Assembly (NCBI GenBank): GCA_027257055.1
Contig: JAPVLO010000182.1
Coordinates: 4,402,001-4,466,000, forward strand
Length of the DNA: 64,000 bases
Source of the DNA: Cephalopachus bancanus
Taxonomy: Eukaryota > Chordata > Mammalia > Primates > Tarsiidae
Direction of reading: 5' to 3'
Shown here: piece after piece, positions 40,379 through 55,024 of the stretch
Position numbering within the stretch: the stretch's first letter is position 1
How the letters are laid out: each line of letters opens with the position of its first letter
The notes under the pieces: generated by a model
Database searches by the model: none
Told to the model about the DNA's origin: nothing
The model's input: only the letters and a program-made list of their open reading frames with translations
Translations under genes and position numbers: made by a program

Positions 40379-40652
40379 CTCAGCCTGTAAGTCCAGCGCT
40401 TTGGGAGACCGAGGTGAGTGGATTGCCTGAGCCCGCCGGTTCGAGACCCGCCTGGGCCACTTGGCAAGACCGCATCTCTATAATAAACCAAAAATGAGCC
40501 GGGCGTGGTAGCGCGCGCCTGTAGTCCGGCCACTTGGAAGGCGGAGGCGGAAGGATCGCCGGAGCCCAGCGGGTCGAGGCTGCGGGGGCCGGGAGCCGCC
40601 ACTGCACTCCAGTCTGGGCGACAGAGTGAGACTCTAACTCAAAAAAAAAAAA
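40379..40652 (+). mobile_element. Alu, young-type, 5'-truncated, in intron 3
   Basis: Starts at 'CTCAGCCTGTAAG' directly after AACTATTTA, which recurs after the A tail (near 40655). The first about 14 bases of the element are missing. It lies between exons 3 and 4. Confidence 0.93.
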
Positions 40653-40659
40653 AAACAAC

Positions 40660-41312
<653 letters not shown>

Positions 41313-41319
41313 CTAGAGG

Positions 41320-41715
41320 AAGAAAAGACAAAAGAGAGACATCTAGGTCACAGAAAAGATGAATGGATTGAGTTAGCTATTAAAAAACCAAATGCACAAC
41401 AAAAACTTATCCACTGGAACATCTACATTGCATGACCCACCATGAATCAGAATTCTGTAAAGCATCCTTCTCAGACAATATCCAATAACATTTAAACTTC
41501 AGAAACATTAGAAATAATTATTATTTATAATGAACTCCCTCAGGACTCCATACGTATCTTATTACAGAATTGAACACAGTATATAATAGCTAATTGCTTA
41601 TGCATCTGTTGACTAAGTCCCTCATCCTAAAGCCGATATTTCTTGAGAGGAGGCACCTTGTCCCCTCATTTCTATTTATCTGACACCTAATGTACTACAG
41701 AGCATACAAGACTCA
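41320..41715 (-). other. Intron 2 just upstream of exon 3's neighbour Alu monomer
   Basis: About 400 bases without a recognised element. Confidence 0.4.
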
Positions 41716-41719
41716 GGAA

Positions 41720-41842
41720 GTTCAGGTGTGGTGGCTCATGCCTGTAATCCCAGCCGTTTGGGGGGCAGAGGCAAGATAACTGCTTGAGCCAGGAGTTCAA
41801 GACCAGCTTATGAAACACAGTGAGACCTTGCCTCTACAGGAA
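41720..41842 (+). mobile_element. Alu monomer (FLAM-like)
   Basis: A single diverged left monomer without a clear A tail. Confidence 0.78.
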
Positions 41843-42109
41843 AAGACAAAGACGTGGGAATGAAAAGTAGGTAAGGATAACATCCCCTCACTAATGCTGT
41901 GCTTTTCTTCTGAGTTCTCCTGTTCCTCACATGCCATTCTTAACAAGGTTCATGACATGCTTTACTTAGCTCGTCTTTGATTTATTATTTCAATCGTAAA
42001 CAGAGAGTTATTACTCTTTTCGAAAAATCAGGAAATTACTATTCTTGGTGGCAGTCACAATAAGAGAGATGTGACAGAAGTGATATGACGCAAAACTGAA
42101 CGATGCTTC

Positions 42110-44290
<2,181 letters not shown>

Positions 44291-44434
44291 AAGAAAAGAG
44301 GAAAGGGGATGACGGGTGGTGAAAAAATGTCACCATCAGGGCCGTCCCCTATATTTTAACTTCTCTCCTCATTCCATTCTTGCCTTAACTGAAACTTAGT
44401 TGTTCCCTAACAAAAGCACTTGAAATGGGTCCCT

Positions 44435-44904
44435 GGGAATACACCCGGAGGAACTCAAATCATTCTATGGAAAAGATACCTGCGCACGCAGGTTTATTAC
44501 TACATTATTCACAACAGCAAAAATATGGAACCAATCACCGAAAGAGGACTGGATAAAAAAACATGTGGTACATGATGGAATATTATGCAGCCATAAAGAG
44601 AGACAAAATTATGAACTTCGCAGCAACTTGGATGGACTTAGAGGCTATAATACTGAGAAACAAAGAACTGAGTCTCACATGTTCTCACTCATAAGCAGAC
44701 CTTGAACAACTAATGTAATATTATAAGAAAGGGATTGGCAGTAGTAGGAAACTGCCAGGGGTGGGTGGGGGCATAATTGGCAGTAGTGGGAAACTGCCAG
44801 GGCACACCTCATCAACAAGGGTACCTGTATAATGAACATTTGTATACTTAACCCTGAATTGTACCCCACATATTTAAAAGAAAAAAATGTAAAAAAAAAA
44901 AAAA
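44435..44904 (+). mobile_element. 5'-truncated L1 with 3' UTR and A tail
   Basis: Target duplication GAAATGG(G/A)TCCCT at 44422-44434 and 44905-44917. It begins in the last ORF2 codons (diverged 'GAATACACCCGGAGGAACTC') and ends in a 3' UTR unlike that of ape L1s, with two GGCAGT/ACTGCC hairpins and a G-rich tract, then a poly(A). It is young enough to keep its duplication. Confidence 0.92.
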
Positions 44905-44921
44905 GAAATGGATCCCTCTCA

Positions 44922-45199
44922 GCGGGGCACGGTGGCTCACGCCTGTAATCCCAGCACTTTGGAAGGCCGACGGGAGAGGATTGCCTGAGCCCAGGGGTTC
45001 GACACTAGCCTGGGCAATTTGTTAAGACATCATCTACACAATAAGTTAAAAAAAAAATAGCTGGGTGTGATGACACGTGCCTGTAGTCCCAGCTGTTTGG
45101 AAGGCTGAGGAGGAAGGATTGCCCGAGGCCAGCAGTGGCTGTGAGTGTGCTACTACACGCCACTCTGGGAGACAGAGGGAGACGGGGACTCAAAAAAAA
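44922..45199 (+). mobile_element. Alu inserted at the L1 tail
   Basis: Target duplication GGATC(C/T)CTCTCA at 44910-44921 and 45200-45211 overlaps the L1's own right duplication, so it inserted afterwards. Confidence 0.94.
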
Positions 45200-45349
45200 G
45201 GATCTCTCTCAACTGGAGGTTTTTCTTTTACACTCAGACTTGAGGCGCCTGGGATGTGAATAAATAAAACTTCAAAATCACCAGCTCCTCTGAAAATCAC
45301 ACGATCAGACTGTGTAGCCCACTGCCTTTCTGCGACAGAGACTGTTAGC

Positions 45350-45720
45350 TTGTTTTAAAACATTGCTTCTTTCCTTCTTCCAGAGTAACAGAACGTTTAG
45401 CTGGGCACATGGCCACGCAGAATGAAGACTGAACGTCCCAGCTTCCCTTGTGGTTCGGTACAGCCACGTTACCGAGTTTTGGGCGATGGGACGTAAGCAA
45501 AGACAAGCACGTGGCGGCTTCCGGGAACCTGTCTTCCGAGACAGCAGGTTTCTTCTCAGTCCCTTTTTCCTTTCCACTACATGCTGTGGACAATACGCTC
45601 ATGCGAAAGACAGCGCTTCATCTGGAGCCACAAGTAGAGGGCCACCCATTAGGGACCGTAAAGCGAAAAGCTGGAAGGAGGCGGGGTCGCTGAGAACTGG
45701 CCAAGGGCCTAGGCACTGGC
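45350..45720. mobile_element. Possible ancient retroelement fragment
   Basis: 'GAGTAACAGAACGTTTAGCTGGGCACATGGCCAC' followed by 'CCAGCTTCCCTTG' and 'GGGCGATGGGACGTAAGC' resembles a common ancient interspersed repeat whose name I cannot recall reliably. The open frames on both strands are probably chance. Confidence 0.3.
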
Positions 45721-45724
45721 GTCG

Positions 45725-48262
45725 CTTTCAAGGTCTCCGAGGGTTCCTGACCTTTGAGCACTCCATCTACCCTCAGAGCGCCGCCCCCTAGTTTTCCCAA
45801 CTCATTTCTTCTAGTACCTCTACTTCAAACATTCTTCCACCCCTTCAGGGTCTCCAATGACCAAACTCTACAGTGAGTATGACCTGTGTCCTCAAAAAAG
45901 ATGAAATCATTTTAAGAAGCCCTCATTTAAGACTCTGTAACACAAAGGGCATAATACATTGTGAAGTTGCATATAAAAGAGATTAAAAGGGCTGTGGCAT
46001 TTGAAGAAGAAGTTCTGTTTTGCGAAAAATGAATTTATTTGGGGTACATGAGTTCTGTGGTAAGATTTTCAACTCACAAAGACTGCCTAGGTCTAACAAT
46101 TTATTTTAGACATTTTTCCAGGTCTAAAAACGAATATGAGATATCAGGCTGTCCTAGAAAAGTTAGGCCTGCATTTGTCACAGGGATATCCCTTCTCTTA
46201 CACTGGCCAACAAACAAGGCCTAACTGTATTCATTCTTAATACCTTGAAATTCAAACACCTGCTTTTCTGTTTTTGATGCCCCAGTGTTTGTTTGGCTAT
46301 TCTCATGCTTTTAAAATCTTGTCCGCAACTTTAGCCTTGATTATTCTGTACCTCGATCTTGGCTAGTCTGTTTATATAGCCAAGTTATCTAGGCTTACAC
46401 TGGCCTGCTTTATGGTTACTCAATAAGAAATGACTAATTTGTCAACTCTATAATCAACTATTCTTGTTGCCATACTTGCAGAACATCTCACACCCATCAA
46501 AAAGGCTACAATTCCATCCTTCCAACAAGTGGGTAGCTGTCTACTTGGGTGGTAGTTTTAGGAAGGAGTAGCCCAAGTGATGTTTAACCAGCAAATTCCA
46601 CATTCTGATTCTCAGGCTGCCATTTCCAAGTGTCAAAGTCATTGCTAGTAATTTTTTCTTCATGACAATGCTGGTTGGCCTAATGCATCTTCCTGCTTCT
46701 CCCAGAATACATTCAGGAACTGACAGAAAAATTGCACGGTAGATTTTTTAAAACTAAATCAGAGAATGTGAAGCTGGAGCCCAGGAGATCTCCCTGACAG
46801 ATCTAGGTGAACGGAAGGTGATTGACACAGGGATGCCAACTCACAGATTCAGGACAATGCGTTGACAACCAGCTCATCACATCTCTCATGCCCCCGCGTG
46901 CGAGATTTTGGTTTCAATGTTTTGTTTTGAATTCTTAAAGTTCTCCAAGTACTATTTAAATATTTATCATATACCTACCATGTGATCTAGAGATGTTTTT
47001 GTTTGTTTTTTTGGTCAAAGCTCAGACAAGATACGTTAGGACTGTGATCTCTATAGTATCTGAGAAAATGTATTAGGGTAACCTATTTTTAAGGTTTTGG
47101 AAGGAGGTCACCCACCAGACTTAGACTCACTTGCTAGCTCCTTTTCTTGTCCCTTTGATCAATACTTAGTACCAGGGTAAAACCCAAACCCGCACATCAC
47201 CAGGACGTTGGAAATTAAGCTGTAATAAACCTAAATATGAAGAGGAGGACAATCTCCAGGCTTTAGATTTTTAAGATCACAAATTTATAAGTCACTCAAG
47301 CCCTTATTGACCAGAGATGATTAAAATAATGACTTTCCTAGTTGTTGTTGTTGTTGTTGTTAATGACAGGCCAAATTCTAAAGCTACAGAATGAATGTTC
47401 TTTTTTACATTAATTTTCTTCAAATTGAAAAATCACACACAAATTGAAAAAGCAGGAAATCTACTTTCCCTTTCCCATATACTAACAGAAAGGAAGACCG
47501 TAAAGGCAAAATATTTTCAGTCTCTCAAAGTTGACGACTTAAATCTATTTTTATTTTATAACCAACATATGTATTTTTGTTCTTATGAACTAAGTTGAGT
47601 TTATACATCGAGCAGTCATCATACACTGTTTTCAAAAAGGATGTGAGGGGCACAGCATTGAAAGCACTTGTACAATCTACTCACCGGTCTAAAGAAAGCC
47701 GACCTGCGAGGAAATCAGACAGAACTGGGTCAGAACCAATAGCAGGTGATTCCAACAACAACAAAAATGAAAGCAATGTTAATATGGCAAATACAGGAGT
47801 GGCAGAGGCAGGCTAAAAGAGGCTTCCTGGACTTTAAGAGAAAAACAGGTGAGCAGAAGAGAAGGGCGCTGAAGCAGAGATACCCCTGGCTGGGTACTAA
47901 CAAAACATTTGGGAGGTATTTTTGTCTAACATTTATGCTTTCACTGCTCAGAGGCTGAGACTAAATGGCATGTCCCAATGAGAGAGAAAGTACTGATGTG
48001 TGTCAAGAAAAGCTGCTCCAGCTGCAATACAGAGGATGGAATGGAGGCGGCAAGCAGGGGAGTGGAAAGAGCTATCGCAACAATTCAGGCCCACAAAGAA
48101 CAGGGTGAAGGTTTTGAGAAGAGAATGGGCTCAAGCTACATACAGATACCTGCACTTTGGAGGTGAGATCTGGGCTGACTCATCCTTGAGCAGGTATTAT
48201 ATGAAGCCACTAGGATGGATTAGAAAAACCACAGATTGAGTGAAGCTTGAAGATGAGTGTTT
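45725..48262. other. Intron 2 segment, largely unique
   Basis: 2.5 kb with a (GTT)6 microsatellite at 47341-47361 and otherwise no recognised gene or transposon. 47636-47656 is the apparent source of the templated insert in the Alu at 48265. Confidence 0.4.
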
Positions 48263-48264
48263 TG

Positions 48265-48566
48265 TTGTTGTTGTTGTTTTGAGTCGGAGTCCCACTCTGT
48301 CGCTCAGGCTGGAATGTAGTGGCTCGCTAAGACCACCACAGCCTCGACATGCTGGGCCCAGGCAATCCTTCCGCCTTAGCCTTCCAAGCAGGTGGAACCA
48401 CAGGGCACGCCACCACGCCTGGCTAATTTTTTTATTTATTGGAGAGATGAGGTCTTGCCAAAGGATTTGAGGGGCACAGCCCAGGCTGGTCTCGAACCTG
48501 TGGGCTCAGGCAGTCCTCCACCTCTGAAAGTGCTGGGATTATAGGCATGAGTCACCACATCCAGCA
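48265..48566 (-). mobile_element. Alu with a 21-base foreign insert
   Basis: Between 'GGTCTTGCC' and 'CCAGGCTGGTCTCG' the usual 'AAGTTGC' is replaced by 48460-48480, which matches 47636-47656 with one mismatch. (GTT)n lies in the tail. Confidence 0.92.
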
Positions 48567-48719
48567 ACAGAAGATGAGTTTTAAAGGAAGGAACAAAATA
48601 TGTCTTCAGCCTCTCTCTTGAAATCATCAAGTCTTAAGTTTTATGGAAAGTCACAAATCAATTAAATCATTTATCTGACAGCAGAAGCATGCTCTGAAAA
48701 AATGTTATTGCCTTAAAAT

Positions 48720-48830
48720 GCTTATATAATACGAAACCCACAATTAACATATGATTAATAATGCACATATATACATATAATATATAAAATAATATGCATA
48801 TACGTATTGATATATATCAAAGCTATGTCA
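48720..48830. repeat. AT-rich low-complexity tract
   Basis: Irregular ATATAC/ATAT repeats between 48765 and 48830. Confidence 0.8.
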
Positions 48831-49191
48831 AATAGGCTGTTGTACTTTATCAGAGACAATTAATAACAAACTTTCACACAGTACTCTCCTCTCATCTCTA
48901 ACAGTCAGGTTTTTGCACATAAATTATAATATACTGGTTAAAAGCTTTTTAATTTTTTACCCTCAGCATGTGTTCCATTCAGGAAACTACAGAACAATCA
49001 ACTGAGTATTAGAAGAAATACTAGCAATAAGTGGGTGCTCATGACTTAGAGAGTGTCACAGAATCAGGTATTGCTAGAAAGGAGTATGGAAATGAGAAAA
49101 AAAAGGTGGCATGTCAAGCATGAAGTGAGGGTTACTGGCCTATGTGTTTGGGAAACAACGGAGAGAAGGCTGGGCTAAGGGAAAGAGAATA

Positions 49192-49641
49192 CAGATGATC
49201 CTTGACTTACCATCGACAGGACTACCTCCCGATAAACCCGTCATAAACTGAAAATACCTCAAGGTGAATATGCACTGAATACACCTAACCTTCTGAACAT
49301 CATAGCTTAGCTTAGTCTACCTTAAATATGCTCAGAACACTTACAATGTCTACAGTTAGGCCAAACCATCTAACACAAAGCCTGTTTCATCATGAAGTGT
49401 TAACTACCTCATGTAACTTACAGACGAGGGTAACGGTTGAGAGCAGTGGTGGTGGTTGACCCTAGGGACTGTGTTGCTGACTGGGAGTTGCAGTCACCGT
49501 CACTGCCCAGCATCACAAGAGAGGATCCTACGGCGTCAGGCTCGCCCAGAAAAAGATCAAAATTTAAAAACTGAAGTATGGTTTGAATATTTGCACTTTT
49601 GCACCATTGTAAAGTCAACATTGTAAGTTGGGAGCCATCTG
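49192..49641. mobile_element. Tigger-type (pogo/mariner) nonautonomous DNA transposon
   Basis: TA duplication at 49190-49191 and 49642-49643. Inverted ends CAGATGATCCTTGACTTACC and the complement of GTAAGTTGGGAGCCATCTG. The interior 'ATACACCTAACCTTCTGAAC' and 'ATGCTCAGAACACTTACA' is characteristic of MER/Tigger-type elements. No transposase. Confidence 0.85.
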
Positions 49642-49649
49642 TAATGTAT

Positions 49650-50715
49650 TTTAAAATCAACTTCCAAAGTGGTTGTTTCTTTTCAAATGTGGCTGATTTG
49701 TTTTTGTTTTTTTTTTGTGGCTGATTTTTGTTCCCAGGTCTATCTCATGCTACAGTACGTTTTAAACACAAATACCTAATCATTTCTATTTTTCAATGGA
49801 CTGTGTATCCTTTACCTACGGTCTGCCTGACATCCTGGTGTAACCACATAACACTTAGAAACGAACCATCTCCAGGTTTCTATTTTTTCCTTCCTCCATC
49901 TAGTAGCACTGTGCTGCCTCACACTTCCCTGTTGTACAAGAACAGATATTACGAGATGTTTCTTCAATTGGCCATGAATACTAGCAAGGCCAGGGAGCAA
50001 GGAGGCCCTCTGCCACACTGACTCCAAGAGTTCAGACACATGCCCAGGATCTATTCTGAGCAACTCCTCACGGGTTCTGCTCATGTCTATCAAATCGGTC
50101 TCTACTTCCGTTTTCCCATGACCTGAAGGGCCTGTTTTCCCCCTTCTTTTTCTAATTTATGGCGACATTTCGTGGAATAATGGCGGAGGAGCATGCCATA
50201 ACCACAGAACACTCTATGAGGGGGCGGGACACAGCAAATAAACAATAACTTATATCAAGCTTTTACACAGACTGGGTCATTTCTCTCCCTGGAAGTCTAC
50301 GCCCTTTCTCGCCCTCTTTGTTTTGGCATGGGGCAGGTGACTGTGCTACCCACATATGAATAATGTAGAAACCCTGGCTTGCAGAAGTCTTGGTAATGGC
50401 ATGGCTCTTCAAAGAAAAACAAGCATATTTTTCATTCCACGTTTGCCACAAAGCCTGACGCCTTCCAGAAATGACTCCTCTTTGTACACGCTGTGACCTT
50501 GTCTTCCCAAACTCCACCCTCTACCCCATCTGCTCCCCGGTGAACTCCTATTCATCCTCTGCCACAACACACCATAAATCTTGCCTGATTCACCCCAGTA
50601 GAGCTTACCACTCTCTCCTTTCTGCCATGTCTCTCTATTTTTGCTTCTAACACAAGGCAAATTACCATGTGTTCATGCGTCTCTCCTCTACAATACTGTG
50701 AGCTTCTTGTGGGCA
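49650..50715. other. Intron 2 segment, unique
   Basis: About 1 kb; no recognised element. 50240-50700 is C/T-rich on this strand. Confidence 0.4.
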
Positions 50716-50716
50716 T

Positions 50717-50835
50717 TTTAAAAAAAATTACAGAGATGTGGGGGTATAAGTGACAATTAACCACATAAGTAGGCTGCATGTGGGGGAAGTTTGGGCTTCC
50801 AACTGGTCCTCCTTCCCCTGGTAGTGGTTAAGGGC
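50717..50835. repeat. Unclassified interspersed repeat, copy 2
   Basis: 'CAGAGATGTGGGGGTATAAG', 'CCACATAAGTAGGCTGCATG' and 'GAAGTTTGGGCTTCCAACTG' match the copy near 30953 in order and spacing. Confidence 0.5.
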
Positions 50836-51135
50836 ATATTTGTATCCCAAGTGCTAACCTTAGAGTGTCTGCCAGCACTAAATAAATATTTGCTGACTTA
50901 TTTATGTAAGAAGAGCACATGCCGTAGTGTTCCAGGCATCTTTCCATACAATACCTCCACGTCACTACTTCAAACATCAAGTTGTGAGTTTATGGGCACG
51001 CAGGGAACCACCTAACTGGTCATCATTCCTTGGAGCCACCAAATGACATTCTCATGAAAGGAAATGTGAGAGATATTTGGAATCTGAGGGGTTTGCCTTC
51101 TTCCTATACCAAAGCTAACATCTAAAATACTTTGG

Positions 51136-51284
51136 CTAGCGCGTGCCTGTAGTTCCAGCTGCTTGGAAGGCTGAGGTGGAAGGACTGCCGGAGCCCAGCA
51201 GGTCGAGGCTGCGGTAGCCGGGAGCGGCCGCTGCACTCCAGTCTGGGTGACAGAGTGAGACTCCAACTCAAAAAAAAAAAAGTG
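51136..51284 (+). mobile_element. 5'-truncated Alu (right arm only)
   Basis: A true truncated insertion: target duplication TAAAATACTTTGG at 51123-51135 and 51285-51297 brackets just the right monomer and tail. CpG-rich, hence young. Confidence 0.94.
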
Positions 51285-51417
51285 TTAAAATACTTTGGTT
51301 TTATCTTTAGCTCCTGAGAACACTTTCACTGGTCCACAACCATCCTCGCTAGGAGAAGAATATACAATCATGCAGGGGTAAGAAACGTGCTGTGATGACA
51401 CACGGTATACAAGGAAG

Positions 51418-51470
51418 CCTGTCGCCCAGGCTAGAGTGAGTGCAATGGCATGATCACAGCTCACTGCAGG
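51418..51470 (-). mobile_element. Alu scrap
   Basis: 'CTGTCGCCCAGGCTAGAG' with the same GTGAGTGC insertion as the Alu at 52589, then ends. Confidence 0.7.
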
Positions 51471-51474
51471 TTGG

Positions 51475-52585
51475 AGAGTGGCATCTAGCCCCTCACCTGG
51501 TTGCCGTTTCCCTTCTAAAAGGTGAACTTCTTCAGGGGCCTAGGATTGTTCACTCGTATGAACTCAGCCTTCCTTGAAAAGGGGGCAAGACCATAGGGCT
51601 GTTCAGGACATAGCTCACCTGACTATCAAGAAAAGGAAGACAAATGTCCAGGTGGGCCAACCAAAATGGGCAAACAAGACTGGGCACACGCCTGCCGATA
51701 GAGCTCCTTGTCGCCCAGGGTCGTGCTTTGATGAAAACCAAATCATAGCACAACTGCCGCCGCCCACCCCAGGCTCCCAGCTTGTCAGCATTTCAAGGCT
51801 GCAGGGCTGAAACCAACAGCACAGCATCTTCCCAACACCCCTACAGCACGTTCTTCAGGGTTCTACACAGCCAGAGAGCCAGCTATGGGCTGCTGTGAAC
51901 AATTCTGAATGCTTCTGATAACAATTCTGTCCAAACTTTGGCCTTACCCGGCCTGTATGTAAAATAAAAATATTTACAGCTTTGTACAGGAAAATCTTGC
52001 TTCAGGAGAAAATCTGGTCATCAGGGGCCTCCTGTGATTAGAGAGGACTTGGACAGGGTATTTCAGGAACAGTTTCATGGTGATTAACTAACTTGCTTCA
52101 TTTCAATGTAGTTGTCACTCTGAATTACCACTTAATGGGTGAAGCGTGCAGGCTATAACAATCAGTGGTACAGGCGTAAGGAAGCAAGACATTTAAAAAA
52201 TTAGCCCCTAAAGCAATTAATTGCAGGGAATTTTTCAAACAATTTTAATACTCTGTCTTTTGACCCTAGGGTATGGCTTACGGAAAATATATTAATCTCA
52301 AGATAATAGTCAGTCAATTTTAGCTCTTCAATATCCACAGTGATATTAAGGATTCCAACCTTACACTTTTTGGTTGCAAACATTAATTAAGCATGATAAT
52401 TGTGTGTCTCTGTGATATTTGGTGCTTTCTGAAGAGTCAGAGCTCAGGGAATAATCTGAATACAGCAGACAGCAATTTGCTACATAAATTCACCCCGATG
52501 GCTATTAGCTCATTTTAGAATAGTCAAGCCTCCTAGGTCGGAGAGGATTTTTGCATTAAATACCAAGTTAATCACAACTACTTAA
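51475..52585. other. Intron 2 segment, unique
   Basis: 1.1 kb; no recognised element or gene. Confidence 0.4.
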
Positions 52586-52588
52586 TCT

Positions 52589-52881
52589 TTCTTTTTTTTT
52601 TTGAGTCAGAGTCTCACTCTGTAGCCCAGGCTAGAGTGAGTGCAATGGCACGATCACAGCTCACTGAAGCCTTGACCCCTGGGCTGAGAGGATCCTTCTG
52701 CCTCAGCCTCCTGAGTAGCTGGGACTATACTATAGGCATGTGCCACCATGCCCAGCTAGTTGTTTTATTCTTTGTAGAGAAGAAGTTGTGCTATGTTGCT
52801 CAAACCTCTGGGCTCAAGCAATCCTCCTGCCTCAGTCTCCCAAAGTGCTGGGATTACAGGTATGAGCCACCACACCAGCCT
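52589..52881 (-). mobile_element. Alu, older type
   Basis: Carries 'AGAGTGAGTGCAATGG', a 4-base tandem expansion also present in the scrap at 51418. Confidence 0.9.
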
Positions 52882-52884
52882 ACT

Positions 52885-53245
52885 TCACATTTTTAATGCA
52901 GTCTCTTGTTTTTCCCAAAGTTCTTTTACTTTATTATAAGGCACCAGTGAAGCATCACCCCTTGCACCCTCATCTCCACCTCTCAGAGCGTATGAGTTCC
53001 ATGTGGTTTCTCACACTCTACTTCTGCCTATCCGGGTGGTGATCCCAGTTCCGGGGTGGTGTGGGTGGCTTGCAAGTTTCCGGCCGCTGCTATGAAAATG
53101 ACAAGAGTCGAGGGAGAGAGAGCAGCAGAGCTGAGGACAGTGAGAATGGTGATCACGGCACAGACAAGGCTAGCAACACCAGGTAGGATGGCACCATCGG
53201 CCACTCTTTAGCCGGTGTTCCTTGGGGGCTACTGGCATCTGCACT
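52885..53245. other. Intron 2 segment of uncertain origin
   Basis: A GC-rich patch (53025-53230) unlike its surroundings reads without a stop over a short span (G-R-C-Y-E-N-D-K-S-R-G-R-E-S-S-R). It might be a decayed processed transcript, but I recognise no gene and see no poly(A). Confidence 0.25.
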
Positions 53246-53247
53246 GA

Positions 53248-53381
53248 GCTGTAGTTCCAGCTATGGGGGAGGCTGAGGTAGAAGGATCTCCTGAGCTCAG
53301 CAAGTTGAGGCTGCAGTGAGCCATGATCGTGCCACAGCATTCCAGCCTGGGTGAGACCCTCAACTCAAAAAAAAAAAAAGT
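53248..53381 (+). mobile_element. Alu right monomer
   Basis: Right arm plus A tail only; 5'-truncated. Confidence 0.85.
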
Positions 53382-53384
53382 AAA

Positions 53385-53985
53385 ACAAAGGAGACCCTTG
53401 TTGGGTCTCCCCGAATCTACTCACAGAGACGTGGTGATGGCGTTGTTCCTGGGGCAGGTGGCTGCTGGGCTCTGAGCATACAGTGAGCTGCCGAGGAGCA
53501 CAGGACTTGTTAATTTTATTCAATTCTCCTGTGTTCTCTTTCATTACATCAGGAAGCATGTATGTTTCTCTGGGTTGGACTGTCAATAAAGCTTAACTGA
53601 ATCATTAACACCTGCATTGTACTTAAGGGTGTTTTGTGGTGTGGGGGACTCTTCCCAGGTTTCTCGTGAGTCTGATACAAATACCCCGAGTCACGTCACC
53701 TCAGAGAAGGCAGGCACCGACACCGCTCCCAGCTGGCTTGTCACCCTGCCTCCCTTCCAGCTGCTGTCCTGCGCCACAGTGGGAAGGGCCCAGGGATCAG
53801 TGGCCAGGCGCCTCTGTTTACTATGGGGCGCTGAGGAAGTCACCCAGCGATTCTGAGCCCGTGTGTTCTCACCTTTTTAATTTTCAAGCCAGTATTACTG
53901 TGTTCCCTTCCCGCCTAGAATTCACTCTGCCAAAGGCCCTCTCGGGCAGGTGACTGGCAGCATTTTACTTAGCTCAGCCCAAGGT
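53385..53985. other. Intron 2 segment, unique
   Basis: 0.6 kb, slightly GC-rich; nothing recognised. Confidence 0.35.
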
Positions 53986-53994
53986 GCTCAGAAG

Positions 53995-54470
53995 GGAAGA
54001 AACTTTTAAGCTGAGGAATTTGAGCGCCTCCTAAATTATCAGGTCTGGAGAGGCACTGGAAGGAGACAGCAGTCATGTCCCAGCCCCAGCCCCTGGAGCG
54101 AAGTGATCATCTCCTGAAGCTTCCTGCTCTGTGGACTTTGGACTGACCGGCGCCATTAGTGGCTATAACATTAACCTAAGGCTGCTGCATGCTGGACGCC
54201 GTAACTCCTACAGGTCAATAGTGGAGAAACCACGAGCCCATCTTATTTCTGTAAGTCACTGAGAATTCCTCCCAAACAACTTTGCATCCGCCCCCTCCTT
54301 GTTCCCTTTTGCCTTTAAAACCCTGCTTGCAACAGAGCACTTCCCACCATTAACTGGGAAGGACTTTCTGGGTAGCTTGTCCTCACTCTGGCTCACGTAA
54401 TCTCTTTACAATTTTATTTTGTGCCTTGGTTTTTTTCCGTTAAATTGACATTTTGTGTACCATGCATCAT
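53995..54470 (+). mobile_element. Possible solo LTR, family unknown
   Basis: 'TTTGCCTTTAAAACCCTGC' (TATA-like), then 'GGGAAGGACTTTCTGGGTAG' and 'CTCTGGCTCACGTAATCTC' with a T-rich end resemble U3-R-U5 of ERVL-type LTRs. Boundaries uncertain. Confidence 0.35.
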
Positions 54471-54734
54471 CTTCCCAGGGTCACAGTGCTAACCTATGTT
54501 CTGGTCAGTCCACCAAGTCCACTGGCAGAGTCAATCTTCACCCTATTCTCATTAACATGCTGCTGGGCTGCCACAAGTGACTGGTAGCAGCAGGAGTGCT
54601 GGGGCCCTGAATGCCACTCCTCTGCAAGAACAACACCAGAGTATCTAGCTCTTTTAAATCCTGAAATGCCAACTCATATACACTCAAAACTAAAGTCTTC
54701 TATTGTTCTTAAAAAAAAAAAAAAAAAAAAAGCC

Positions 54735-55022
54735 TTGGCTGGGCATGGCTCACGTCTCCAATCCGAGCACTCTGGGAGGCTGAGACAGGAGGATTGCTTG
54801 AGCCTAGAAGTTCAAGACCAGCCTGGGCAACACAGCGGGACCTAGTCTCTACAAAAACTTAAAAATTAGCTGGGCACGGTGGTGTGTACCTATTGTCCCC
54901 CAGTCACTTGGGAGGCTGAGGTGGAAGGATGGCCTCAGCCCAGGAGGTCAAGGCTGCAGTGAGCCGTGATCATGCCACTGCACTCTAGCCTGGGTAACAG
55001 AGATGCCCCAACTCAAAAAGAA
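54735..55022 (+). mobile_element. Alu, older type
   Basis: Full dimer with haplorhine-like right arm ('GGTGGAAGGATGGCCTCAGCC'), preceded by a 20-base A run. Confidence 0.9.
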
Positions 55023-55024
55023 GA

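Noticed and set aside
53025..53230. Possible processed pseudogene of a cellular gene
   Set aside because: The GC-rich patch has no recognisable protein, poly(A) tail or target duplication; kept only as uncertain intron.
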